From contig NZ_DHDZ01000021.1 of assembly GCF_002399615.1 (NCBI RefSeq), forward strand, positions 1 through 23,295: a stretch of DNA of 23,295 nt. The letters run 5' to 3'. Below are positions 14,224-23,102 of this stretch, in pieces. How positions within the stretch are numbered: position 1 is the first letter of the stretch; each line of letters opens with the position of its first letter. The position numbers and the translations under genes were made by a program. The notes beneath the pieces are model-generated. The model had not been told where the DNA came from, did not search any database, and saw only the letters and a program-made list of their open reading frames with translations. The stretch is from Pedobacter sp. UBA4863. GTDB taxonomy: Bacteria > Bacteroidota > Bacteroidia > Sphingobacteriales > Sphingobacteriaceae.

Positions 14224-15423
14224 ATGAAATTCAAAAAAATAACGCTTTTAGGCGTGCTGGGCTTGCCATGCCCAAATACAAGCTATATACAAGGTATTAA
14301 GCAAATACACCAAGCCATTACCATAGTGCCTAAATTAAACTATAAGGCAAAGCGCTATACTGGAGGTATTTTGTTGTGGTGCTTACTATGTAGTGCTTCT
14401 ATAGCACTAGCACAGCCCAACTTTGATAAAGCCAAAACGATTTCCGATAAAACAGTAGCTAATTCTCCCGAAATAACTTCGGGAGCAAGAGGTGCGGCTC
14501 CTTTAAAAGTAGGGGATAAGCTGCCCGAAAGCTTTTGGCAACAAGAGCATACCGTTTATGCCAATGGCAAAACAACTATACAAACACTAGAGCAATACAA
14601 AGGCAAATTGCTCATTTTAGATTTTTGGGGGCGTTATTGCGTCCCTTGCATAGAAGCGCTTCCCAAATTGTCGCAACTGGGCGAGGAATTTAAAGAAGAG
14701 GTCAAAATCTTATCCATTAGTGATTTTGATAGCGAACAAAGCCTAAAACAGGGGTTAAGCAGGTTCGGACTTGCCAAGCTTAATCTCGATTTTGGTTTAC
14801 ATTCGGCCTGGCTCAAAAAGATCTTCCCTCATAAACGTATTCCTCATGTAGTTTGGATTTACGATAACCGGATAATAGCATGTACCGATGGGGATTATGT
14901 AGACGAAAAACAACTTAAGGCGGTACTTGCTGATGCGGCGTATGCGCTACAAATGCCCCAGAAAAATGATTTTGAGGCGAATGTTCCCATAATAACAATA
15001 TTCAAAAGTAAGTTAACCAGATACCAAAATATTGGACCGAGTTCAAATGGTATAAACTTTAACAAGTTTACAGGGCAGAAAAGTTTTGTTGTTTACAATG
15101 CCAGTATATTATCGCTGATAAGACTTTCGCTAGAGTTTAAAACTATTGTAGATCTCGGTTATTTTGATCTTAAGGTGAATGATATTGGACAGTTTTATTT
15201 CACTGACGGCTATTATAGCGACTGGGAAAAACTAAATACCTATTGTTACGAGGCAAGCTTTCCCAATCATTTGAGCGATGATCAAATAAAACATGCGGTT
15301 ATGGAAGATCTATCGAAATGGCTCAAACTAATGGGATTGGAATATGCGTTGGTAAAAAATGTTGATAATGCCAGAAAAATAGGGATTAAGGTTAAGCAAG
15401 TGGAGGGTTGGTTGCATGAGTAG
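14224..15423 (+). CDS. TlpA-like thioredoxin-fold protein of a SusCD operon
   Basis: 399 residues. Residues about 93-240 are a TlpA/AhpC-TSA-type thioredoxin domain, with VGDKLPESFW (96-105), the redox motif WGRYCVPC (C139 and C142) and the cis-Pro loop KRIPHVVW (P207). The C-terminal ~150 residues are unassigned. The hydrophobic export segment (about 46-64, ending IALAQ) is unusually far in. Starting at the in-frame GTG at 14326 would give an ordinary signal peptide (MPKLNYKAKRY, then the hydrophobic core), so the true start may be there. The ATG is kept because of its A/T-rich upstream context. The protein should act in the periplasm as a thiol reductase. Its stop overlaps the SusC start by 8 nt, so it belongs to the import operon. 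Confidence 0.8.
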   Translation: MKFKKITLLGVLGLPCPNTSYIQGIKQIHQAITIVPKLNYKAKRYTGGILLWCLLCSASIALAQPNFDKAKTISDKTVANSPEITSGARGAAPLKVGDKLPESFWQQEHTVYANGKTTIQTLEQYKGKLLILDFWGRYCVPCIEALPKLSQLGEEFKEEVKILSISDFDSEQSLKQGLSRFGLAKLNLDFGLHSAWLKKIFPHKRIPHVVWIYDNRIIACTDGDYVDEKQLKAVLADAAYALQMPQKNDFEANVPIITIFKSKLTRYQNIGPSSNGINFNKFTGQKSFVVYNASILSLIRLSLEFKTIVDLGYFDLKVNDIGQFYFTDGYYSDWEKLNTYCYEASFPNHLSDDQIKHAVMEDLSKWLKLMGLEYALVKNVDNARKIGIKVKQVEGWLHE

Positions 15424-18400
15424 CGTATTAAAATATCTCAAACCATTGTTGTGGGCTATCTTGTTTTTGCTCCATTCAGAGGTCTACCCGCAACAGGTCA
15501 AAATGTTTAGCATAAAGGTATTGGATGATAATGGCCAAGCTTTAGAAGGGGTCAATGTTGCCATTAATAACATTAGGTATGGCAAAACAAATCGTTTGGG
15601 TCAATTTACATTGTCCAAAGTGAAAATTGGGGATACGCTGAAGTTAAGCCATATTAGTTTTGAGCAGTTTACCCATGCTATCACTGAAAGGGAGTTGTCT
15701 GGTAAGCTGATGGCTACCTACGTTATGCAGCATAGTAATAGTTCTTTGGCAGAAGTCCAGATTGTAAATACTGGCTATGAAAAAATGGCCAAAGAGCGTG
15801 TTACAGGTTCTTTTACCTTGGTAGAGAAACAACTGTACGAGGTACAGGTGAGCACAAATGCATTAGAACGTTTAGCCAATATTAGTAACGGTGTTACTGG
15901 AGCTGCCGAGCGTATTGGAGCTCTTCAAAATGGAACCCTTCTTGTAAGGGGATTAAGCACATTTACACTTGACAACCAAAAACCATTGGTTATAGTAAAT
16001 GATTTTGAATATCTGGGTAGCTTGGAAAACATTAACCCCAACGATATTGAAAATATAACTATTCTGAAAGATGCAGCCGCCAGTTCTATTTGGGGCACAA
16101 GGGCAGCCAATGGTGTAATCGTAATTAGCACAAAAAAGGCCAAGCTGGGGCAGGCATTAAAAATAGGTGTTAACATCAACATGAATATACTCGCCAAGCC
16201 AAATCTGAATTACTTTCAGACTATAGCCCCCAATGATCTTATTGAGCTCGAGCGATTTTTGTTCGGTCAACGGTATCGTTTTGCGGATACCAGTAGGAGT
16301 ACCCATCCACCATTTTCTGCCGCTTATGAGTTAATGTTTGCCGAAAAAGCTGGAAAAATCACCAAACAGCAGCTTGAGGAGCAATTGGCCTTGCTCAAGG
16401 CAACAGATGTAAGGGATGAATTTACAAAGCATTTTTATGAAGATGGTTTAAACCAACAGTATTCGCTCAATATAGGAAAAGGTGGAAACAATGGTAGTTC
16501 GCATCTGTCAACCGGCCTTGACCATAATGTTAGTAACCTTGCCGTAGGCTTTCAACGTAAAACACTACGCTACAATCAAAATGTCAAAGTGTTTAAAAAT
16601 CTGCAATTGTCAACGGATTTATCTTGGACAAAAAGTAGCTCAGCGTCGGGAAAACCTGCTTATGGCAGCATTAATCCCAATAATGCCAGTTTGCCCGTAT
16701 ACACAGCATTTGAAAACCAAGACGGGAAGCCTATTCCTTTATATACCCATTACAGACAAGGCTATATTGATGGGCTGGGGAATGGTAAATTGCTCGACTG
16801 GCGTTTTTTTCCTTTAACAGATTGGCAATATATTCCAACCAGAACAAGTACCAGCGATCTTAACGCTGCCATCGGATTGAATTATCAACTGCCGTTTGGA
16901 TTAACCATTGATGCAAAATATAGACACCAGTTTCAAAACAGTTCTGCCTTTACCAACTACGGTTTAGAGAGTTTTTTTACCAGGAACCTGATCAACAGTG
17001 CCTCACAGATCAATAGTAGCGGTAATATCACCTACCGTATACCAATGGGAACAATCAGAGATGTGTCTGAGCGCAATATGAATGGCAGAAATTTAAGGGC
17101 ACAACTCGGATACAATAAAACCTATGGTAAACATCAAATTAGTGGCATACTGGGAACCGAGCTAAGTGAACAGGTAACTGAGGGGAGAAAAGACAGGTTA
17201 TATGGTTATGATGAAGATATTTTGAGCTACGTTAATGTTGATTTTACTACACCATATACCGTTTTGGCAACGGGAGGCAATAGCTTTATAAATGATGGAA
17301 AAGGATTTAGTAGGCAGGCTAATAGGTTTATATCGGCTTATGGAAATGCCAGCTACACTTACATGGATCGCTATAGCCTTAGCGCAAGTGCCAGAAGAGA
17401 TGCTTCCAATGCCTTTGGTGTGGCTACTAATCAGCGTTGGAAACCCTTATGGTCGCTAGGTTTTGCATGGAATATCAAAAACATGGATTGGTTAAGACAA
17501 AAGAGCTGGTTAAATACCCTAAAATTGCGTAGTACTTATGGCAAACAGGGAAATGTAGATCCCAGACAGGTAGCCATAACTACTATTGGATATACGGGCA
17601 CAAATCCATTTTTACAATCGGGTATAGCTAGGGTCGAAAACTATCCAAATCCAGATCTACGGTGGGAAGAGGTAAGCATGTGGAATTTCGGATTGGATTA
17701 TGGTTTTTTTGGAGGTAAGATTACGGGAAGCTTTGAATATTATACCAAACATCTGAATGATTTATATGCTTCGGTACCTATAGATCGTACCACGGGAATT
17801 ACTTCTGGAAGTGTTACACGGAACATTGGGAAGGGACAAAGTGCTGGAATGGATTTCATGATAAGGGGGAACTATAAGTTTGGGCAGCTAGGGCTGCAGC
17901 ACGATTTGATTTTTAATACTTATGCAGATCGGATTGTAAACCTTAGGGACCAGCCGGCATTAGCTAATTCAGCATTGACCAATGGTATTATTCTGGTAAA
18001 GGACTATCCTATATCATCAATTTTCTCCTACCGTTGGGCTGGATTGGATCCCGCTAATGGTAATCCTAGGGGCTACATTAATGATGAAGTTAGTTCCAAT
18101 TACAATGCATTGGTAGGACAAACTAAGTTTTCAGATGTAGTTTTTGAAGGCACGCTGATGCCCAAAACTTTTGGTTCAGTTGGTTCGGGTGTTACATGGA
18201 AGCAGTTATCTTTTAACATAAGGTTCAGTTATAAGCTAAATTATTTTTTTAGAAGACAATCAGTTAACTACAACAATTTGATTAGCCAACTCAATGGCCA
18301 TGCTGATTATGCTAAAAGATGGCAGAATACAGGTGATGAACGGTATACAGATGTACCTTCATTTACCTACCCAGCTATTGCAAATAGGGAAACTTTCTAT

Positions 18401-18637
18401 CAAAATGCAGAACCTTTAATAACCAAGGGCAACCACCTTCGTTTGCAGTTTATCAATTTTTCATATACACTAAATAACATTGGCGGTAGTTTCCTATCAG
18501 CAAAAAACCTTACGCTATTTGCTACAGCAAGTAATCTTGGGATATTGTGGGCTGCCAATAAATTCGGTATCGATCCCGACTATGGCAATTTACCTCCAAG
18601 TAGGCAGTACGCATTTGGACTAAAAATAAATTATTAA
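15416..18637 (+). CDS. SusC/RagA-family TonB-dependent outer-membrane transporter
   Basis: 1073 residues. A signal peptide (1-26) leads into a carboxypeptidase-regulatory-like domain (about 30-105: FSIKVLDDNGQALEGVNVAI, KTNRLGQFTL). A TonB-box-like stretch (LAEVQIVNTGYEKMAKERVTGSF, 111-133) follows. The plug domain has LLVRGLSTF (175-183), PLVIVNDFEYLGSLENINPN (190-209) and ILKDAAASSIWGTRAANGVI (216-235). The remaining ~830 residues form the 22-strand barrel, ending in aromatic FGLKINY. It imports a substrate across the outer membrane with SusD as the lid, powered by TonB-ExbBD. No glycoside hydrolase, sulfatase, sigma or anti-sigma gene lies nearby. With a TlpA partner, a peptide or other non-glycan substrate is more likely than a polysaccharide (inference). 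Confidence 0.93.
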   Translation: MSSVLKYLKPLLWAILFLLHSEVYPQQVKMFSIKVLDDNGQALEGVNVAINNIRYGKTNRLGQFTLSKVKIGDTLKLSHISFEQFTHAITERELSGKLMATYVMQHSNSSLAEVQIVNTGYEKMAKERVTGSFTLVEKQLYEVQVSTNALERLANISNGVTGAAERIGALQNGTLLVRGLSTFTLDNQKPLVIVNDFEYLGSLENINPNDIENITILKDAAASSIWGTRAANGVIVISTKKAKLGQALKIGVNINMNILAKPNLNYFQTIAPNDLIELERFLFGQRYRFADTSRSTHPPFSAAYELMFAEKAGKITKQQLEEQLALLKATDVRDEFTKHFYEDGLNQQYSLNIGKGGNNGSSHLSTGLDHNVSNLAVGFQRKTLRYNQNVKVFKNLQLSTDLSWTKSSSASGKPAYGSINPNNASLPVYTAFENQDGKPIPLYTHYRQGYIDGLGNGKLLDWRFFPLTDWQYIPTRTSTSDLNAAIGLNYQLPFGLTIDAKYRHQFQNSSAFTNYGLESFFTRNLINSASQINSSGNITYRIPMGTIRDVSERNMNGRNLRAQLGYNKTYGKHQISGILGTELSEQVTEGRKDRLYGYDEDILSYVNVDFTTPYTVLATGGNSFINDGKGFSRQANRFISAYGNASYTYMDRYSLSASARRDASNAFGVATNQRWKPLWSLGFAWNIKNMDWLRQKSWLNTLKLRSTYGKQGNVDPRQVAITTIGYTGTNPFLQSGIARVENYPNPDLRWEEVSMWNFGLDYGFFGGKITGSFEYYTKHLNDLYASVPIDRTTGITSGSVTRNIGKGQSAGMDFMIRGNYKFGQLGLQHDLIFNTYADRIVNLRDQPALANSALTNGIILVKDYPISSIFSYRWAGLDPANGNPRGYINDEVSSNYNALVGQTKFSDVVFEGTLMPKTFGSVGSGVTWKQLSFNIRFSYKLNYFFRRQSVNYNNLISQLNGHADYAKRWQNTGDERYTDVPSFTYPAIANRETFYQNAEPLITKGNHLRLQFINFSYTLNNIGGSFLSAKNLTLFATASNLGILWAANKFGIDPDYGNLPPSRQYAFGLKINY

Positions 18638-18654
18638 TTCTTATCATAGAAATT

Positions 18655-20019
18655 ATGAAAAAAAATGCAAGATATGGACTTTGCTGTCTGATCATGATTT
18701 TAATGCTGTGCGGCATATCCGGTTGCGAGAAATATCTTCAGGAAAAGCCAGATGTAAAGTTGGCCACTCCATCTAGAATTGCCGATCTACAGGCATTGTT
18801 GGACAATAGAACAACCTTAAATGAACGTGAGCCTACCGCTGTACTCACCGTAGCCGACGGCTACTCTCTCAGCCAACAGAATTACATGGCTCTTGAAGAA
18901 AGCGATAGGAACAAGTACACTTGGGCACCGGCAAACCAGTTTACACCCGGAGGGAACAATGATTGGGTACTTGTTTATGGACAGGTATATACAGCCAACG
19001 TAGTATTGGATTATTTGCCAGAGCTAATCTCGATCAATATCAGTCAAACTAATGATGTAAAGGGGCAGGCACTGCTCATTCGCTCAAAGGCATTTTTACA
19101 GGCCATGACCATTTGGGCTATGCCTTATCATCCATCTACGTCGACAACAGAATTGGGTGTGCCGCTAAGATTGAATACAAATTTCAATATACCTTCGGTT
19201 AGGGCGAGTGTGGAACAATGTTATCAGCAGATCATAAAAGATCTGAAAGAAAGCGCTTCACTATTGCCTGCCGTTTCAGTTCATCCATTACGTCCTTCGA
19301 AACCCGCAGCCTATGGTTTTTTGGCTCGAGCTTTTTTGGCTATGGGCAAGGCCGATAGTTGTTTGAAATATTCAGATCTGGCTTTGGGCTACAAAAATGT
19401 ATTGTTGGATTATAATGGCGACAGTGGTATTAATGCGGCCGCACAATATCCTTTTGCACGGTTTAATGCGGAGGTAGTATATGATACTTATATGGGGCAT
19501 CCTTTATCTATAAGTAGTGGCATTATTGATCCGGCGCTTTATGCTTCCTACCAAGATAATGATTTACGTAAACAGTTGTTTTTTAGAGGAGCAGGGATAA
19601 TAGGCTATTTTAAGGGGTCGTATGAAGGTACATTTAATCTTTTTAATGGTATAGCTACAGATGAATTATGGCTGATGAAGGCTGAAAGTAGTGCCAGAAT
19701 AGGTAAAGTAGCAGAGGCAGTTACAGCCATTAATACGTTATTGATAAAACGCTACAGAACTGGAACCTATATGCCGTTGGTAACAAGTGATGCTGATATT
19801 GCGTTAGATTTTATTTTGAAGGAGAGACGAAAACAGCTTGTTTTTAGGGGGCTAAGGTGGATGGATATGAGACGGTTTGGTGTAGAGGGAAAAGGTCAAT
19901 TAACCAAAAGAACTGTAAACGATAGAGAGTATGTACTGACCCAAAGAGATAGGGCTTTTGCACTCGCTATACCGGAAGACATCATTTTAGTCTCGGGAAT
20001 GCAGCAGAATATGCGATGA
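18655..20019 (+). CDS. SusD/RagB-family surface lipoprotein
   Basis: 454 residues, 17 nt after the SusC stop. The lipobox GISGC gives acylated C24, followed by EKYLQEKPDV, a typical SusD opening. The N-terminal SusD-like part spans about 40-235 (SRIADLQALLDN, the helical TPR-like stretch LIRSKAFLQAMTIWAMPY). The C-terminal SusD_RagB region has LMKAESSARIGKVAEAVTAI, LDFILKERRKQLVFRGLRW and MDMRRF, with the final FALAIPEDIIL. It is the substrate-binding lid on the SusC barrel at the cell surface. It is somewhat shorter than glycan-binding SusD proteins, in line with the small members paired with TlpA-type genes. The operon ends in a strong terminator directly after its stop. Confidence 0.92.
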   Translation: MKKNARYGLCCLIMILMLCGISGCEKYLQEKPDVKLATPSRIADLQALLDNRTTLNEREPTAVLTVADGYSLSQQNYMALEESDRNKYTWAPANQFTPGGNNDWVLVYGQVYTANVVLDYLPELISINISQTNDVKGQALLIRSKAFLQAMTIWAMPYHPSTSTTELGVPLRLNTNFNIPSVRASVEQCYQQIIKDLKESASLLPAVSVHPLRPSKPAAYGFLARAFLAMGKADSCLKYSDLALGYKNVLLDYNGDSGINAAAQYPFARFNAEVVYDTYMGHPLSISSGIIDPALYASYQDNDLRKQLFFRGAGIIGYFKGSYEGTFNLFNGIATDELWLMKAESSARIGKVAEAVTAINTLLIKRYRTGTYMPLVTSDADIALDFILKERRKQLVFRGLRWMDMRRFGVEGKGQLTKRTVNDREYVLTQRDRAFALAIPEDIILVSGMQQNMR

Positions 20020-20048
20020 AAAAGGGAGCCCAATTTGGGCTCCCTTTT
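20020..20048. terminator. Perfect bidirectional terminator
   Basis: A 29-nt palindrome: arms 20020-20033 (aaaagggagcccaa) and 20035-20048 (ttgggctccctttt) around a single t. It carries A and T runs at its ends, so it can terminate in both directions. It starts on the base after the SusD stop and ends 2 nt before the stop of the convergent DUF6520-like gene, serving both. Confidence 0.93.
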
Positions 20049-20050
20049 AC

Positions 20051-20413
20051 TTAACTTTTCTCATAGAGGATATTTTGGGGATCTTCTACGAAGTCTTTTA
20101 CTTCGTCTGTTCCTGTTAAGCTATCGAAATATTCTTCCAATTGCTCTAGCGGTGTACCATTTCCACTTAATAGATTCTCATCAATTTGCAGTACACATAC
20201 TTTCCCAGATCCAGGACAGTCTTCCGGTTCTTCGGTAGGCTCCCAATTCGTAATTTCCCTGTATGCTTCGTCAGTAGTAGCACTGCTATTGTACCTAAAA
20301 TGGATCATTTCACCTTTTTTCGGTTTAAAAGCACTCATTGTAAATACCAGGCCGAACGCCAATACCAGCGCTGCAAGGCCAAAAATTAATTTTTTTAAGT
20401 TATTGCTCATCAT
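20051..20413 (-). CDS. Small exported protein, DUF6520-like
   Basis: About 121 residues from the ATG at 20411-20413, which has aaaagga a few bases upstream; the next codon is also ATG. The frame stays open to an ATG at 20437 but without a better site. Residues 2-27 are a signal peptide or anchor (LKKLIFGLAALVLAFGLVFTMSAF), followed by KPKKGEMIHFRYNS, TNWEPTEEPEDCPGSGKVCV and an acidic tail. This pattern fits the small Bacteroidota DUF6520 family as I know it. The two cysteines (EDC and KVC) could form a disulfide that the neighbouring TlpA-like protein acts on. It converges on the SusCD operon, shares its terminator and may be functionally linked, though that is inferred from position only. 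Confidence 0.65.
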   Translation of the reverse strand: MMSNNLKKLIFGLAALVLAFGLVFTMSAFKPKKGEMIHFRYNSSATTDEAYREITNWEPTEEPEDCPGSGKVCVLQIDENLLSGNGTPLEQLEEYFDSLTGTDEVKDFVEDPQNILYEKS

Positions 20414-20470
20414 TATGCATCCTTTTATAAGTAGCAAAAAGGAAGAAAAACTTTATATTTATATATGCTG

Positions 20471-20785
20471 TTAGTGTTTGTCTTTTAGCAGACCTCGCTG
20501 AAGGCCTTTGTACCACCAATATTTGGGCCTTCCTTTCCCGAATAGCCGGTAGGGGCTATTCGGGTTAATCGGGAAAGTGCTAAACTTACAATGGTGTACC
20601 ACCTTTTTAACCACTCTCTTTGGGGCGTAGGTACTAATACATGGGTTGCCAAGGATATTCAACTTTAGCAGGCTCCCCAAAAAGTAAAGGCTAGGGGTAA
20701 GCAGCAGTGCCAAAGCGGCAAGCATAAGCTGCAAATTAAATTTGCAGGTCATAGTTGTAAAAATTGCTGTACCCAACGTTTTCAT
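20471..20785 (-). CDS. Doubtful small membrane-anchored ORF
   Basis: 104 residues from the ATG at 20785 (preceded by aacaaaaagaa). The open frame extends further to 20914, but that part looks non-coding. It has one hydrophobic segment (LQLMLAALALLLTPSLYFLGSLL), then a basic tail with NPCISTYAPKRVV and RPKYWWYKG. No family is recognised. A strong nested hairpin (20533-20576) lies inside the last third, which argues for repeat-derived sequence. It is kept at low confidence because the start context and length are plausible. Confidence 0.3.
   Translation of the reverse strand: MKTLGTAIFTTMTCKFNLQLMLAALALLLTPSLYFLGSLLKLNILGNPCISTYAPKRVVKKVVHHCKFSTFPINPNSPYRLFGKGRPKYWWYKGLQRGLLKDKH
20533..20576. 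repeat. Strong nested hairpin
   Basis: cccgaatagcc (20537-20547) pairs perfectly with ggctattcggg (20554-20564). In addition, ctttcccga (from 20533) is the reverse complement of tcgggaaag just downstream (about 20568-20576). The two foldings compete for the same cccga bases. It could be a palindromic repeat unit or a terminator-like structure downstream of the minus-strand ORF. Confidence 0.6.
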
Positions 20786-21480
20786 TTCTTTTTGTTTTAA
20801 TGTATTTATCCTAAACACCAGCAGCGCTGCCTTGGCACCACCTGCCCTCAACATTCGTACTTTATCGTAGCACGCCACGCAGCCCAGTGCATTAACCAAT
20901 TGCCCAATAAGCAATGCCTTTAAAATGGTTGAGATAAAATTACGGCGAGCAAAAATGAAACAGGGGGGTGCTTTATGCTTCGTTTAAAGCCCTTTAAAGG
21001 CACAAGGGGGGTGATTGCCCAAATAAGCACAGGGCTAAAATATGCGTCATGGCATTTTTTAGGGTGTTTTTTACAAACAAAGGGGGGTCGCCAATGGCAA
21101 CCCCCATAAATTGAAAATAGTGTAGGCTCACTGCCAAATAAGGTTTGGCTGCTGCGGTTTGCCTTAATGCGCCAAGGTAGTTGCGTGCAACAATTAAACT
21201 TTGAGGGCGTAAGGAACATGAGCGGTACAAAAAGCACTGGCATTGCCAAGCACTAAAGGCGGCCTTATTGGATTCTGCAGCAGTAGGCGGTTAAACGTGT
21301 GTATGAAAACTAGTCTAGCACTGGTAAGAAATTAGGCAGCCGTGTATGGGGCTAAGAAGAGAAAGGGTCTTCTGATTTCGCTGTTAACGTTTAGCTAGCC
21401 TAATGCAAAGAAGGCAATACAGTCTTGATGTTATGCCCAATTAGTTTATATTTTTAATAGGTAGGCATGCTTTCGCTAAA
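20786..21480. other. Unassigned stretch, no supported gene
   Basis: About 700 nt with several G-run clusters (aggggggt, aaggggggg-type text near 20961, 21003 and 21080) and overlapping minus-strand open frames (20920-21249, 20994-21230). Their products lack convincing domains or start contexts. I see no RNA gene or repeat family I can name. It may be a decayed gene. Confidence 0.4.
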
Positions 21481-21490
21481 GCTCAGGTTC

Positions 21491-21516
21491 CTTCTTTTTT
21501 ATCAAGAAAAAAGAAG
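21491..21516. terminator. A/T-rich stem-loop
   Basis: cttctttttt (21491-21500) and aaaaaagaag (21507-21516) are perfectly complementary around a 6-nt loop. It is weak in G/C and not adjacent to a clear gene end, so its function as a terminator is uncertain. Confidence 0.35.
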
Positions 21517-21618
21517 ATGCCCCTCTGGCATAGAGGAGAAAAAATAAAAACTTAAAAGCAAACCGTATAAGCCACAACCGAAAATTGTAGTAGGGAAGTT
21601 ACTAAAGAACTTGCAGAT

Positions 21619-21664
21619 GCTTCGACTACTTGTCCCGATAAGTCGGGAAGCTCAGCACGACAAG
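21619..21664. repeat. Palindromic intergenic repeat (cttcgact...cagcacgacaag type)
   Basis: cccga/tcggg (21634-21638 and 21643-21647) forms the inner hairpin and cttgtc/gacaag the outer pairing. The frame ttcgactacttgtcccga...gggaagctcagcacgac is a repeat style I associate with Pedobacter-type intergenic regions. It lies just past the 3' end of the 371-residue gene. Confidence 0.55.
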
Positions 21665-21718
21665 CAAGAACGAGAGTATCCTTAACCCGAACTAACTTAA
21701 TCCTCGCTTCCTACTAAA

Positions 21719-22834
21719 TTACAAATCAAAATCAGCAACAAGTCTTTCCTGTATCCTTCGGTTACGCTGGTAAAGCTTGGTAGCGGCATGGTTAAGCTGT
21801 AGCTTATCAAACTTGGTAAGCGAATGTGGCGAGATATCCTTGGCTTCCTTGCTCTGTACATGTTGGCAAATGGCAGTGGCCGCTTCCTTTTTGGTTTTGT
21901 AGTTGTACAGTCCATCTTCATACAAGTAATGAAAAAATAGGCTCAGTTCGTGTACACTACTGTTACAGCTAATTTTGTTTGTGTTTGCGGTTTGGCCTAA
22001 ACGCATCTTTTCCATAAAATGCTCTGTATAGAGGCTAATCTCGTTCAGTAGTAAATTTTTTAGGCTGTCGTTTTCTGTTTGATAGTTCAAATTAGGTATT
22101 AGCTGTAGCTGCGTTAGCCAAACTTTTAGCTCGTGCAGTAAATGGTGTACCTGTACAGGGTCCTTTATTTTGGCTAGTTGTGTTTTTGCTTCCTGCGCCA
22201 AAAATTTATAAATTCCCATGTGGTTTAAATTGTATTTGATGAGCAATTGTTTTAAGCGGCGCTCCCAATCTTTCTTACGCTGATCTGCTGCCAGCAGTTG
22301 CAGTTGCTTAATGAAAATGGATAGGTAAGTTTCTTGCCCATAGCAGCAGCAGGGATACCTGTTTTCCTTAAACAGATCTCGTAGCGCTTTAAATAATTGA
22401 TAAACAAAGGCCTCGCTAATCTGCTTATCGTTAAGCTGCACTTGTAGCGGTTTAAGGTCGGCATCGAGTTTAGCTTTGAGCTGCTGTAGCCGATATAGGG
22501 GTAGCGCTTGGCTATGGCGCAGCAGGCTTGTATAGTTTGCCATGAGGTGATCTAGCAATTGTTGGATCGTGCTTTGCGCATTTTTAACCGCAGTATTTGC
22601 CGGTTTGGCGAGCCAAAGCTCGTTGGCAATGGCGCACAGCTGGCCCAAACAGCGGTTAAATTCTTCCTTAAGCTTTTGGCTTTGCGAATTTTTTTGGTAG
22701 GCTCTATAAAGTATTACCCTAAATCCATTGCTTTCTACACTTAGGTTTTCGAGCAAATTGCTCGCTTCTTGGTTAGGAGTATGACTAAGCAGTAGCCTAA
22801 CGTTGGTATATATAATTTGTATTGCGTTATTCAT
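21719..22834 (-). CDS. Unrecognised helical protein, 371 residues
   Basis: Starts at ATG 22834 with an atatttaaac box just upstream. It is almost entirely helical, rich in Leu, Gln and Lys, with no signal peptide or membrane segment. A CCCYG cysteine cluster lies at 162-166. The best-structured part is the C-terminus (about 294-368): VHELSLFFHYLYEDGLYN, KTKKEAATAICQHVQSKEA, DISPHSLTKFDKLQLNHAA and LYQRNRRIQERL. This looks like a small DNA-binding or protein-interaction domain, faintly like the C-terminal ends of RteC-type regulators of Bacteroidota conjugative elements, but I would not assign that family. Its upstream region carries a structured leader in two diverged copies, suggesting RNA-level control or an RNA partner. 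Confidence 0.75.
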   Translation of the reverse strand: MNNAIQIIYTNVRLLLSHTPNQEASNLLENLSVESNGFRVILYRAYQKNSQSQKLKEEFNRCLGQLCAIANELWLAKPANTAVKNAQSTIQQLLDHLMANYTSLLRHSQALPLYRLQQLKAKLDADLKPLQVQLNDKQISEAFVYQLFKALRDLFKENRYPCCCYGQETYLSIFIKQLQLLAADQRKKDWERRLKQLLIKYNLNHMGIYKFLAQEAKTQLAKIKDPVQVHHLLHELKVWLTQLQLIPNLNYQTENDSLKNLLLNEISLYTEHFMEKMRLGQTANTNKISCNSSVHELSLFFHYLYEDGLYNYKTKKEAATAICQHVQSKEAKDISPHSLTKFDKLQLNHAATKLYQRNRRIQERLVADFDL

Positions 22835-22844
22835 TTTTGTTTAA

Positions 22845-22997
22845 ATATGGAGAGGCAATAGCCCATAGGACATCGCCGTGACGTTCGACAATAAATTTTG
22901 ATTATTTGCTCCCTTGCCGCCAGAACAGCGGTTTTGGTTTCCCGAAGTAGGAGCGGGAAACACCACGGCTGGTTGGGTTATGAGCCCGTAACCGCAG
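22845..22997 (-). ncRNA. Structured leader upstream of the 371-residue gene
   Basis: In minus-strand RNA, an outer helix pairs 22979-22985 with 22861-22867 (one G-U) and 22964-22969 with 22875-22880 (gccgtg/cacggc). It encloses three hairpins: 22937-22944 with 22954-22961 (gtttcccg/cgggaaac, 8 bp perfect), 22917-22920 with 22928-22931 (ccgc/gcgg), and a weak aataa/ttatt stem near 22890-22906. The structure ends about 27 nt before the ATG. A diverged second copy lies upstream. The family is unknown; it may be a cis-regulatory leader or a separate small RNA. Confidence 0.45.
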
Positions 22998-23102
22998 TTT
23001 CAAAAATTAAGTTACGAATAATTTTTTAATTATCGGTCTTGTAGTCAGTAGTTTATATAATGTTTACAGCAAACAACAAACGAACAACAAAAAACAATCA
23101 AC

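Noticed and set aside
20920..21249. Overlapping minus-strand ORFs (109 and 78 residues)
   Set aside because: Two frames overlap, both lack recognisable domains and good starts, and they cross G-run clusters.
21719..22834. Calling the 371-residue protein RteC
   Set aside because: Only a vague likeness in the C-terminal helical part. The characteristic RteC motifs I would expect are not evident.
22975..22987. gggctcataaccc on the minus strand equals the anticodon arm of a Met tRNA
   Set aside because: No T arm, acceptor stem or D arm surrounds it in a tRNA-compatible position. The sequence is also explained as part of the leader helix and a ggtta/taacc palindrome.
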